Shown here in pieces: positions 1 to 10,742 of a stretch of DNA of 64,000 nucleotides. Position numbers and translations under genes: made by a program. Source of the stretch: Phragmites australis (taxonomy: Eukaryota; Streptophyta; Magnoliopsida; Poales; Poaceae). Position 1 is the stretch's first letter; each line of letters starts with the position of its first letter. Location: the NCBI RefSeq assembly GCF_958298935.1, contig NC_084943.1, positions 13,819,001 to 13,883,000 of the forward strand. Direction: 5' to 3'. A model generated the notes under the pieces. It worked only from the letters and a program-made list of their open reading frames with translations, made no database searches and was not told the DNA's origin.

Positions 1-1314
1 ATGACCCGGGAAGGGTACTTCAACCAGAATTCACACTTGCTCAACTTGGCATAATGCTGGTTCTCCGTGAGTTTTTGCAATACCAACCTTAGGTGATCTT
101 CGTCCTCTTCCTCGTTCTTGGAGAAAACTAGGATGTTGTCGATAAATACCACGACGAACTAGTCCAAAAACTCCATGAAGACCTTATTCATCATATACAT
201 GAAGTAGGCTGGGGCATTTGTTAAACCGAAAGACATTATTGTGTACTCATGCAAACCATACCGAGTAACAAATGCTATCTTTGGAATATCTGAAGCACGA
301 ATCTTCAAGGTGATACCCAGACCGAAGGTCAATCTTGGAAAACACACATGCTCCTTTCAACTGATCAAACAGATCTTCAAAGCAGGGTAGAGGATACTTG
401 TTCTTGATGGTTACCTCATTAAGGGTTCGATAGTCTATGCACATCCTTTGTGTTCCAACTTTCTTTGGTACAAAGATGACTGGGGCTCCCCAGGGTGAAG
501 AACTAGGGCGGATAAAACTTTTGTCTAATAGCTCTTGGATTTGCTTCTTGACCTCAGCCAGCTGGTTGGCATCCATTCTATAGGGTCTCTTATATATAGG
601 AGTAGTTCTAGGTACTAACTCAATAACGAACTCAATTTCACAATCTGGTGACGTACCTAGCAAGTCATCAGGGAAGACATCCATGAACTCATTCACCACA
701 TTAATCTCTTCTGTAGTAATACCTTTTATTTGATTGAGTGAGCATTTCTCTACTGAGGAAATAGTTGCAACAAACTCTACTTGTGTGCCTTCTCCGTTGT
801 TCATTTGAACAGCTCTTCTAGAGTAGTTTATAATTCCCTTGTATTTTGCTAGCCAATCCATTCCAAAAATAACATCAATGCCACTAGATTTTAAAACTAT
901 AAGGTTGGCTAAAAAGTCTGCCCCTTATATTAAGGCTTAGCTTTGAGCAGATGTACTTTGCCTTCATTTCTCCTCTAGGAGAACAAATTATCATTTGCCG
1001 ATTCATAAGCATAATTGGCAGATTATATTTACGACATATCGTGTGGTGATGAAAGAATATGATGCTCCTAAATCAAATAAAAATGATGCTGGATTTGAGT
1101 TGACAAAGAACATACCAAGTACCACATCTTGTGCATCTTGGGCTTCTTCTGCAGTGACATGGTTGACTTGCCCACGTGTGCAATTCTGTTGAGCACAGTT
1201 ATTTGGAGCTGGTCCTGATTTCCATTGTGGACTAGAGCTTGATATTGACCTGGGCTTAGAGCATTCCCATTGCCATTCTACTTCAGGGTGTTGTTTATTT
1301 ATTTCTTCAGGCAT
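1..1314 (-). pseudogene. Ty3/gypsy protease-reverse transcriptase fragment of E
   Basis: The minus-strand peptides start with a retroviral-type aspartic protease around 1210-1003, where the usual DSGA active site reads DLGA. RT follows from 861, with the block [20 protein letters not shown], then [13 protein letters not shown] and [12 protein letters not shown] frame change near 345 leads to FGLTNAP and, at about 150-130, the catalytic box, which reads FIDN instead of F/Y-x-DD. A stop precedes that box. Polymerization would need both Asp residues, so this RT is dead. The frame runs off the left edge of the window. Confidence 0.88.
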
Positions 1315-2471
1315 TAATTGGCATAGTGCACTTCTTCACCATAAGTGAAACATGCTCTTCTGGTAATGGGTGCTTGATTGCCATTCTTCTACAGGGGTGC
1401 TGGTAGTGGTGCCTGATGAGGGGCCTGGTAGCTTGGATGCGGGACTTGCATCTGTGGTTTATTCTGATTTTGATTCTATTGGCAGAACATTGGTCCTTGC
1501 TAAGGCGGGTTACAGCGGGGACGAGAGTGACCACTTGAGCCTTGACCTTGAGAAGACATCTTCCTTTTACGATCCATCTGGCCATGTTTGTGTTCCATCA
1601 CCAATATTTTGTTCATCATTGCTTGAAAGCTAGCAAAGTCATGAGGAAGCAATGCGTACTGAATCCCATCATTTAGTCCTTCCAAGAAGTGCTCCTACTT
1701 CTTCTCATCTGTATCCACGTCTTCTAGGGCATACCTTAACAATTGGGTGAATTTGGCCACATATTCACTCACAAACATGGCTCCTTGCTTAAGCTCATGG
1801 AATTCCTTCTTCTTGATCCTCATTGCTCTTGTTGGTATATGATGAATACGGAAGCTGTTTCTAAACTTTGCCCAGGCAATGGCTTGGGAATCTTCATGAG
1901 CATTGGTATAAGCATCCCACCCATCTGCTACTAGTCCAGAGAGTTGATGTGAAGCGAACAAGACATTTTCTCTGTCATTGCACTAAGATATCTGGAGTTT
2001 CTTCTGTGTAGCCTTTAACCAATCATCGGCATTCATTGGTTCCATAGCATGGGAGAACACAGGTGCCTTAGTTCTCATAAATTCCCCCAACCTTTTCTGC
2101 GGTGGAGGAGGAGCTTGCATCTGTGCAGGGGCTTGCTGCATATTTGCCATGGTCTGAGCTAATCCTTGAAGGATCTGTGTCTACATAGCCATCATTTGTT
2201 CCAGGCTAAACTGAGGTGGCAGTGGTGGATGACATTGTTGTTGGTTATTGTTATTATTGTTGCCATCATTGTGGGGATTGCTCTTGGTGTTCACCATTTG
2301 TTGGTTGCCAAGATACGAGCGGGGAACATAAGGATATAGAAAAGGTGAAAAAAACATGACAAGAACAAGAACAGATAGAACAAGAGCAAAGGGCTCCGAG
2401 CTAATATTATTTATTAGATAACAGATGTAACATGGAGGGGGAACTCCCACATTACACCCACAACCATACAA
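1311..2471 (-). pseudogene. Gag of element E
   Basis: The Retrotrans_gag-type core lies at about 1961-1500, with W.KFR.SF..HHIP and KKKEFHELKQG followed by VSEYVAKFTQLLRYA. An Asn/Gln-rich segment lies upstream (2471-2181) and a zinc knuckle downstream. The knuckle (1352-1311) reads C-F-T-Y-G....H....C, with Tyr for the second Cys and a stop just before the last Cys, so it cannot bind zinc normally. A TAG splits the core after DVDTDEKK, and the parts lie in several frames. Gag would form the particle shell and bind the RNA; this copy cannot. Confidence 0.8.
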
Positions 2472-2579
2472 AGATCCAACTCATAACAAGGTTCACACCA
2501 CAGACACAACCACAAATAGAACAAATGACACAAACGGTCTGCGATTTATTTTGCAGGGAAACATCCACCTAACTCGATA

Positions 2580-3327
2580 CTACTCCTGGCATGCTAGACC
2601 TATAACACCTGCTGGACCAGCTACAGCCTCCAGACGAAGCCTCCTCCGCACAGGGGAACAGGGTGGTGCAGCCATGAGTCTCTCGAGGGCCTCCTCTACA
2701 ACCTGGTCGGGTTCCTCTAGCAGCATCTGAAGCTCGTGGATGCATTGCTCCTGCTCTGCATGATGCTGGTGTAGATCCTCAAGCTCATTGAGGGCTCTAT
2801 TGAGCTCGGCGTATAGGGCGGCGGTTAGGCAGAGCTGATCTCTGAGACAACCATCTCGTCCATTGTTGACAGGCATGAAGATGACCTCTAGACTTCCAGA
2901 CGGACGCTGCAGGAACTTGCTGAACTGGGTGAAGCAGAGAACCTGTCTGTTCTCCCAGTAGAGAACAGCCAGAGCCTGACGAGCAGCATCCTCGATTCCA
3001 GTCTTGAAGGTAGCTCTTGGGGCGACGGCGGAGTGAACACGGCAAACTCGACAGATACCATCGTTGGTCGGTTTCTCGAACATAGTCATCTCCACTCTCC
3101 AGGAGTAACCACGACCTCCAAGAGGAACTCTGACTCCCTTATAGACTAGGGCGTCGTGGAAGCCTAGACCCTGAAGTAGGTACCACAAAGTGCAGGAGAA
3201 GTAGCTGGCGTGTTGTTCGTCATAGTGGAACTCAGCAAGGGGTTGGTGCGCCCAAATAGCACCAGTAGGAAACTCCTACTCGGGGACCAGGAAACGATTG
3301 CGCAGGGTGATCTACAAGCGGGGCATC
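2580..3327 (-). pseudogene. Pre-gag ORF typical of Tekay-type elements (E copy)
   Basis: A long frame lies between the PBS and gag. It is open for about 200 codons from 3188 and continues upstream to an in-frame TAG near 3284. Landmarks are WYLLQGLGFHDAL, VAPRATFKTGIEDAA and a Glu/His-rich helical tail with many Leu (LNELEDLHQHHAEQEQ). The element C frame at 47237-47785 is clearly homologous (APRATFEAGIKD, ELDRALDELEDMH). The function of this extra ORF is not known to me. Its position and conservation mark it as an element gene, not a host gene. Confidence 0.7.
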
Positions 3328-3483
3328 TATAGGTTGAAAACAAGAGAATATCAGTAAAACATTTTTAATAAAGCAATAGAAAAACAGCTCAAGGGTAACC
3401 AAATTTTTTATAAATATAGTTATTATAAATTAACCCTTAAGATGCAACCATTTCTAGCTAGGCTTGTGACCAACAGTCAACAC

Positions 3484-3497
3484 GACTCTGATACCAC
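3484..3497 (-). other. Primer binding site of E
   Basis: On the minus strand the sequence just inside the LTR end reads TGGTATCAGAGTC. This matches the 3' end of plant initiator methionine tRNA (consensus TGGTATCAGAGCC) with one or two changes. It lies four bases after the LTR terminus TGTGACA, and the layout is nearly identical in element C (46881). Confidence 0.85.
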
Positions 3498-3500
3498 TTC

Positions 3501-4480
3501 TGTCACACCTGGTTTTAAGATCAAAACCAATTGTAAACTATATGTATGCCAGGATCAATTTACACATACATATAGCAACATTAGTGGATAACAGACACAA
3601 TGCTCATTATTACAATGTTGTTTATTACAAAATGACCACACTGGTCTAAAGAAAAATTACACAGCAACAGAAAAGAAACACAGCGCAGCTCCACGCCACA
3701 GGCAGTCAACCGAAAGCTTCAAGAGCCTAGAACTTTGCATCGTCTTCAGAAATTCTTCATAAGCTTCACCTTCTGAAAAGTAAGCGTGAGTAGTTCCAAT
3801 ACTCAGCAAGTGGGGGAAAGTATGACATGGAGGCTTGAACCAAGATTTCCTATTCTCTAGGGTTTATTTGCATAAAAGCCAATTTTTAGCCTAAAGCTAC
3901 GAAAAAGCAGTTTTTCAGAAGGAAAGATGTGCAAAAGATCTCCTTTAACCTCCACCCGACTAATTCTTAACCAAGAAAAATATCCATTCGACTAATCATG
4001 TGATGGTCCATGCCTCTCATAACCATGATCACAACTGAACATTTAGTTTGACACTCTGCAGAGTTTATATACTTTACCACGAGTCGTGATCATCTCTGTT
4101 GCCGGTACCTGTCGGTACCTTACACACTTCCGAGGTATGTGCCAAGAGATCACTACAAGGCTTTTCCAAAGAGTGTCCGAGTATGTACTCACCCACTGAG
4201 GTTTCACCGTCGTACATAAGTGGAGTAAACCCTCCACCCCAGAAGTCCCCTCTTGTGCTCAATAGAGTCGGGAAGTATCCCTTCCTTCTCTACACATCAA
4301 ACCGGCTCACACACCACTCGGAGAAGATCTAGTTAATTAGCCAAGCCGTACCATATAGGTCTCGTGGCTGTATTGTTGTTGATATCTCCTCCGAAGAGGA
4401 GGTTGAACAGAGGGCAATGACCAGCAGCATCCCTATTAAATAAAGCAAGCCCCTGACACCTGTAGAGTCATTCTCAGTCC
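3501..4480 (-). repeat. 5' LTR of E, truncated
   Basis: The LTR ends on the minus strand with TGTGACA immediately before the PBS. It contains the Tekay-type block around 4220-4080 (conserved with 46080-46230 in the C LTR) that reads, on the minus strand, through a GTGGGTGAGTACATACTC-like motif. About 980 bp remain of an LTR that is about 3 kb in element C. The outer end is lost at the junction with the 4484 module. No coding is credible here; short frames at 4043-4332 are chance. Confidence 0.7.
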
Positions 4481-4483
4481 AAG

Positions 4484-5033
4484 ATGAAATGGACTAGGAC
4501 CATTTGGAGACAGAGATACGGGAAGAAGAGGCGGTGGCTGAGGTGGAGGAAGAGGAGGCAACCAAAAGTGTCTCCATTAAAAATGGCAAAGTCTCGGCTT
4601 CTTCTTTACCTTCATCCTCAAGCGACCATAGAGAGGATGGCTGAAGGGAGTAGCCAGAGCAGCGACACTGACAAGTTCAGTGGGGAGCCAGGGCCTCTCC
4701 ACCGACCTCATCCTCCATGTCAGCACAGATGACGACAGCAACCGAGGAAGAGAAAGAGGAGGGAGAGACTTCACTGGCTAGTTTTCTTTCTTCCTCTATA
4801 GCTTGGCACTGAGTAGATTTTAGGACTTCTTGTACTCCTCTTTCCCTTAGCTTCTCTGTAAAAGAGGTCAAAGTTTTGTTAAATGAAAGGATCCTACTTC
4901 TACTGTAATGCTTGTGTATTACTGCGAGTCTTCATGAAGACAAGGAATGTTTAAACAAGTGTTCGGCCATTGAATTGTGTATTTTGAGTAGCTTAGGGAA
5001 TTTCGAAGCCTCTTGTCAGGATATTCATTAGGA
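4484..5033 (-). repeat. Repeat module with a conserved Lys/Arg/Glu-rich peptide, copy 1
   Basis: Read on the minus strand, this stretch lies just downstream of a Tat integrase fragment and encodes a broken peptide with FTEKLRERGVQEVLK followed by acidic and Ser-rich stretches. The same block, with nucleotide similarity from the 'GAACACTTGTTT' motif onward, lies on the plus strand at about 51010-51380 (FIDKLREREIQEDL). I do not recognise the family. The composition suggests a coiled-coil or acidic protein. It may be a 3' module of a Tat-lineage element, judged only from the adjoining integrase. Confidence 0.5.
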
Positions 5034-5653
5034 TTACCTTAGGTAAGACTTCAAGCAAAAAAGTGTCTTAGCTTTTATGCACTCGTGAACTCGATAAGGT
5101 TCTCCACAATGCATAAGATGTTCTTCCCTTCTCGTCAGAACACATTTTATGGTGCGCATGACAATTTTTTGTAGTCCAAGTACATGTGAAGCATTAGTCA
5201 CCCTGCTCGATGTCGTTCGTAGTGCCCAGAGTACATTAGGCAACTCAAAAGCCCGGGCTTTAGCATGGGCGGATAAGTGGTTGAAAACACGGGTCTTGAT
5301 TCCTTGGATTACCATGCCATTTGCTTGCTCGACCTATCAATTTCTTCGTGGATGAGCCACAGATACAAACCAGACCCTAGTCCTTTGCAGTAACTGATGA
5401 ATATCACGCTAGAGAACTGAGTGTCGTTGTTGGTGATAGTCCTACTCGGGACGCCAAACCTTGTCATGATGCTATTCATAATGAATTTCTTGGCCACGTT
5501 CTAAAGTGATCTTATAGACTGGCTCCGCTTCCATCCACTTGGTGAAAGTATCAATTGCGACTACTAGAAACTTGATGCCCCTGGTGCTACCGGAAAGGGC
5601 CCCAAAATATCAAGGCTCCAAGTCGCGAATGGTCACGGTACAAGGATCATCTG
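5034..5653 (-). pseudogene. Tat-lineage Ty3/gypsy integrase core fragment
   Basis: Minus-strand frames give, in order, VVAIDTFTKWMEAEP (5600-5545, first catalytic Asp), FIMNSIMTRFGVPSR with TNNDTQFSS (5497-5400, where the second Asp of the usual DNGTQF is Asn), and QGIKTRVFNHLSAHAK with ELPNVLWALRTT (5309-5200, after the Glu region). The frames are broken between blocks. The N-terminal zinc finger and upstream pol are missing because a chromovirus LTR starts at 5654. This is a rve-type integrase remnant of the Tat group. Confidence 0.8.
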
Positions 5654-8600
5654 TGTCACACCCCAATTTCATACATATTCATGTTTACATTCAATTCATG
5701 TGTTCTCATAAACATTTGTTTGAATGTTGTGTAAGTTTGAATTTTTTTGAATTCAAATTTAATTTAAAATAGAATATCACATAAATTGAGCAAATTGCAA
5801 TTAAATGGAGCTTTATATAGGAACTTAATTTTTCACCATATAACTTGGGACTACAAATAATTTTAAAAATTATGCTATCCTTTGTGATGAATATTAGAGA
5901 TTTTTTTTCAGATTTTTGCGAATTTATTTGAAGCCTTAAAATTGCTAGAATTTAATTTTACTTTTGCACGAGCTATTGAGGTCAAACTTGTTAAAATAGG
6001 TTCTTGGTGACAAACTTGTTAAAATAGGTTCTTGGTGAATTATAGGAGCCGCACAAAAAGTTGTAGGATTTTTGGAGGTATTTAGCATTGTTTTTCACAC
6101 ATAGAGAGAGGGAGAATAAAATGTTGTCTTTGTTCCCCTTGTGGTGGGCCACATGTCAGCGACTCTTCTGTCCCTCCCGATGGCTGCACAGAAGCTCAGC
6201 GCCATGTAGCCCTCGCTGGTTGCTGGCTATGGGTGGTGCTCTGCATCCGGTCTTGCCCCCGGCCACCTTATCCCCTCCCCTCTACTCTCACTCTCTTCCC
6301 TCTCCTTTCTCTCTGCTGAGCCACAACCACGGCCGAGCACACCGCACAGAGGCTAGCAGAGCAGCGCCTCTGCTTTTCCACCAAGCGCCGGCCAAAGTCC
6401 AGGAGCCTGGGGCCAGATCCGCAAGCCCTGAGCCCAGGGAAGCAAGGGAGAAGGTCGCCGCCCCCTCCTCTACCGATTTTCACCGGTTCGCCATCGTCTC
6501 CAGTTCGATTTCACCTCCCGAGCGTCTTCTTCCCCAAGTCAGGCAACTTCCCCGCCACCTCACCGATGCATTGCCCCTCCCGAGCCTCTCCATCCAGTCC
6601 GCGAGCATGGTGATTATTGCGCGACCTCGCTGCCCCTTTCGCGCACCACCTTTTTAGTTGAGCCCGCCGCCAGTGCGACCGTCCGCAAGCGCTGACCTCC
6701 GCTGCCTCACTGCTCACACTGCCGGCCAACATCCGGTCAGGCTCACCCTCTCGGGTTTGCGCTATTTTATCCCCCATCTTCCACTCACTCTTCTGACGTC
6801 GGAACCGGGCTGAGACATGGCCGGAATCTGCCGGCGTTAGCGCCGGTGAGCTCTACGGCAAGCTCCATGTTGAGGTGACCGGGGTCAAAGCACGACTGTC
6901 CCCGGGAGCCAAGGCCCACTTTCAGTTGAGAGGCTAGGAGACTCTCGGTGTAAAAAGTTCTAGCAGCTATTAAATCAATTGTAAATAGAAATTGCGAAAT
7001 AGGTTTGTTGTATAACTATTAATTCGGCTGAAATTTTTGAAATGAAAATAGAATCTAGCTCCAAAAATTATAAAACAAGTTTTGTTAGCTTTGTATGTTC
7101 ATTCTCTGCTGTATAAAAATGTTGGTACTCATATGAATTGTATTTTAAACTACAATTACTTAATTGTGTCCACTTGTGATTAAATCACCATTAATTCATG
7201 TTTGGTATAAATATAGTGAATCCAGTTCGAATATTGTCGATAAATAGAATTCTTTCTAGGAAAAATAGTGTTCAGAATGTTAGAGTAGTTTGACATGTTG
7301 TTTTAGTTCATGTTTAGTATCACATTGTTAACATTTAAAAAATCTTATAGAAAATACTAAAAATAATTTAGGGTTGGGACCACTTCTAAAAATCTTTGTT
7401 GCCATAACCCTACTCAGGAAAAAAAAGGAAGGTTGGCATGTTAGGTCTTTCATAAATATAAGTTGTGCTAATGTACCTCTTTTGATTGAATTGGCAAAGT
7501 AGTACATTACCTCGCTTATTTGTTTATACCATGAGTGTATGATCTTTTCTTTGCATAAGTCTTGCACTACCATGTTATTTACTTATTTCACTTCATTCAT
7601 AAGCATGTTCATGGCATTCAGATCACATTTCATTGCATGTCACTCAAGTTCATCGTATTGCATGTGATCTTTTTTCAGGTAATGAAGAACCAGAGAGTAA
7701 TGTGGGTGTGGTCAAGGGTGTTCCTGGGAATTGTGAAGTAAAAAGTTAAGGCAAGCATCCATGCATATTTCACCTCTAAATTGGATCTATGTGTTGTTTA
7801 CTTTTGATAAATTATTTGTTTTATGTATGTCATGCATGTTAGCGATTCAATATCGGATTTTTTAGGGTAGATCCTATTTGATGTATTACCCTTCTTTGAT
7901 ATCATTATCTCTTGATCCATTGTAACTCGAGTGATATCATGTAATTGTCCAACTTAAAATGAATGTGTCATGCTTAGCAAGGTGCAGGTCACCGGAAGTA
8001 GTCGAGAAGTGATTCATCCATCGTTCATAAACTTTAGGGCTTAATTGTAACTCACTAAATTTAATCTTGAAGTTAATCTTGAAGGGTTAATGAGTTGTGA
8101 GAATGAGATAAGATTTAGGTGGGTAACATGGGTGATCCGGGAATGGAGTTTCTGATATCATAGACCTGCCTAGATCGATTAAGCACTGACCATTGTTTGC
8201 CGTTAGCTTAAGCACTTCTCATACTACCACATATCCGAATAGAGAAAGTATGAGCTGATTATCTCATTGCATACCGACATTTGTCACATTACTCCATGGT
8301 GTGTGTGAAGAAGAGTTATGTGTATGTGTGATGAGATAGAGGAATGAGGCACTATGGATATGGGCCAACAGGGTAGGGATGAGTGAGAAAAAGGTTGTCA
8401 CGGGGGTTGAGGGGATGGATTCATGTCGTGTGGGTAAAGTTATACCCACTGCATAGTGTAAGAGATCAATTGAACTACCGCAGTCTTGGTTATGAGCAGG
8501 CTTCATATCCATCCGTATCAATCGTAGAGTTTCCGATGTGTTGGGTATATGTGGTTATAAGTGGTATGTTGTTAGATTGTTTGTATATGTCTATCTTGAG

Positions 8601-9330
8601 AGGAACTTGTTCTCTTGTTAGCCATGTTTATGTACATGTGGTCTTGTGACGATAGCTTATGTGTTGTTCATGTTTATGCTCATACCATGCGTCTTTTAAA
8701 ATGCTTTTTGCTTAAATTCAACTTAACTTGTAGCTTACTCCTTGCTACTCATTTTAAATTGCATAATCTATGGAATCAAGTTATTATATGTACCCATGAT
8801 GAGTAAAACTTGCCGGTACATTCATATTTATGATGCCGTTTTTGAAGTTTTGCAGGTATTGATGATTTAGTTTATGACTATTTTGTGCCCGCCGATAATG
8901 GTAGCGGAAAAGAGTAGTGGTGTGCTACTCGTGGTGTTCCAGTGGTGCGTTACGGTAAATGGTGCCACTTATTTTGTTGTTTTTCGATGAAATATCTGTT
9001 GTGTAGTAATGATCATATGCTAGGTTATGAACTTGATGTATTTTGCTTAGTCTAACACTTAATTGTTGTATGTTGGGAGCTCGAACTTGTTACTTGGCTC
9101 TCATCTTTTAAATTTTAGCATATAGTACTTTAAACTGTGGAACTTGTAATAACATTAAAGACTTGTAATATATTTAATCTACTTACTTTTTCTTATATCA
9201 TGATGTGATGAGGCTAGTTGTATAGGTATGTGTTCCAATTTTGAGCATAAACACATACCGTGACTACTAGAATTGCATTCTCTTTAATCACTTGCATGTG
9301 TGATTGTGGCTTTGAGATGTGGGTTAGCAC
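5654..9330 (+). repeat. Tekay-type chromovirus LTR (solo or truncated), about 3.7 kb
   Basis: It starts TGTCACACCCC directly at the broken integrase. It runs through an A/T-rich start, a C-rich section (6160-6900) like that at 40200-41300 in the C LTR, and a late block around 8860-8950 comparable in position to 46600-46680 of C. No PBS or internal gene follows, so it is a solo LTR or one whose partner is lost. The right boundary near 9330 is estimated. Frames such as 6088-6657 reflect the C-rich composition, and I see no gene motif in them. Confidence 0.6.
5983..6038 (+). repeat. 28-bp tandem duplication inside the LTR
   Basis: The 28-bp unit beginning CAAACTTGTTAAAATAGG and ending TTCTTGGTGA occurs twice in perfect tandem (5983-6010 and 6011-6038). 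It is a local slippage or replication duplication. Confidence 0.95.
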
Positions 9331-9339
9331 ATGGCATGC

Positions 9340-10742
9340 TGTGAGATCATGTGGTGAAAAATAGGTTTGAATGATGAAATTGGCAAAGCAAAGTGATTTA
9401 GCAAAATGACATTAGGATGATGTTAATGAGTTGCTAAGATATTGCTTGGACAGCATAGATGGTTTGATATGCCATCAGTAGTTGGGTTTGCTTATGTTAG
9501 CGTGTTGGTTTGCTTGGAGTTTGTGTGGTATTGCGTGAACTGATCTTGAGTCAAGTCGAAAAGGACTTGTACTCGGACTTGTTTATTTTTTGATTCATAT
9601 GTAGGTGTTTCTTGAAGAAGAACGTGGTCGATGACGGGAATGGAACTAGGTTCAGGGAGGAACTGAAGTTTGAAATTAGGATCAGGGAGGAACTGAGGTT
9701 CGGAACTAGGATCAGGAAGGAACTGAGGTTCTAGTGATCAAGAATGCTATCCGAGGCGTTCGGGCTAGAGAACAGTGTACATGAAGGCAAGGTTGTATGT
9801 GTGATACTAGGTGCGTTGCAGAGAAGGGCGGACATACATAATGTCGTGGGCAACCAGATTATGTGTTCGAATGAAGGAGTCATTCGAGTACGTGGCGAGA
9901 TCAGGCTACAGTCTGATTGGTCGAAGAGTCCAATCCCATATGGAATTGAGTACTAGTTGGAGTTGGACTCGAGCACGAGTTGGATTCAGTTATGGGTGGA
10001 CATGTTTTGGTATGGTTTACGTCCAGGTACGATACAACTAGAACTGTTTCTAAACTAAGGTTTGGAAACAATTCTGGTTGTATCATTGGTTTGGAGGGCT
10101 ATATATTGAGAGGGTGCACCAAGAACGAGATTAGATTTAGACTTTTGATCTAGAGAGTATATCTATCTAGGGTTTTGGGATTTTGTAAAAATCCTTGTTG
10201 GATTCTTTGTAGAGGTATCTTCTAAATTCATTAGTGCAATGAAGAATCAAGTTTCGTAAGTTGATGAGTTGCTGATTCATAATTTTCTCTCTATTCTATA
10301 TTCTGCGTGCTTGTTTTTGGTTTTTGATTAAGTTAATGAGTCGTTGATTCATGTTTTTAGCAAGTTTCATCTTGGTTTAATCCATCCAAAACCTTGCTAG
10401 AATATCTAGTATTTGATCTGAGAAAATTTCGAGTAGATTTGGTTTGATCTCGAGTAGCTTTTTGGCCAACTAAACTAGGTTTTGATCTACTTGGTTCTGG
10501 TTGATACAATCTACTTTGACTAGACATAATTCTTGGTCCACATATCCAATTGACTCAATTCTTCATGGAATAGTTTCGTATTTGAATATAGTATCTACTG
10601 TCCAAATTTGAGGGCAATCGGACCTACGGATCTTTATCTATATTATTTTTACTAGAGCATGTATAATCTGTTTCGAGTGGAATACCGACTTTAAGTCTAC
10701 GTTTAAATTGGGTGAATTAATCTATGAATTTGGTTTCCACAA
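9340..10742 (+). repeat. LTR-like repeat L, copy 1 (unclassified)
   Basis: A second copy lies at 53641-54473 in the same orientation, and both begin exactly at TGTGAGATCA. A TATA-like TATATATT sits at 10100-10107 and is conserved in copy 2, followed by a typical LTR leader (GGATTTTGT, AATGAAGAATCAAG). Copy 1 ends at TTCCACAACA, so it has a TG...CA form of about 1.4 kb. No PBS or coding follows. I read it as a solo or terminal LTR, possibly of a Copia element, but the family is not recognised. Confidence 0.6.
9646..9735 (+). repeat. About 30-bp tandem repeat in L, three units
   Basis: Three degenerate units built on GGAACTAGG.TCAGGGAGGAACTGAGG.T follow each other. Copy 2 of L carries only about one unit (53925-53945), so the array expanded after the two copies separated, or contracted in copy 2. 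Confidence 0.8.

Larger units (their letters stand above)
1..4480 (-). mobile_element. Tekay-type chromovirus E, 5' part (LTR, pre-gag ORF, gag, PR, RT)
   Basis: Read on the minus strand, the order is LTR (4480-3501), primer binding site (3496-3485), a pre-gag ORF, gag, protease and reverse transcriptase, and the window edge cuts the RT. The order and the pre-gag ORF match Tekay/Del-type Ty3/gypsy chromoviruses. The same order and similar peptides recur on the plus strand in element C (39931 onward). Stops and frameshifts make it non-functional. The LTR is cut near 4480, where an unrelated repeat module starts, so the LTR's own 5' terminus is missing. Confidence 0.85.

Noticed and set aside
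6088..6657. Open frame of 189 codons, Pro/Ser/His-rich
   Set aside because: It lies in the C-rich part of a Tekay-type LTR. The composition explains the openness, and the equivalent part of the C LTR (40524-41314) is similarly open with an unrelated peptide.
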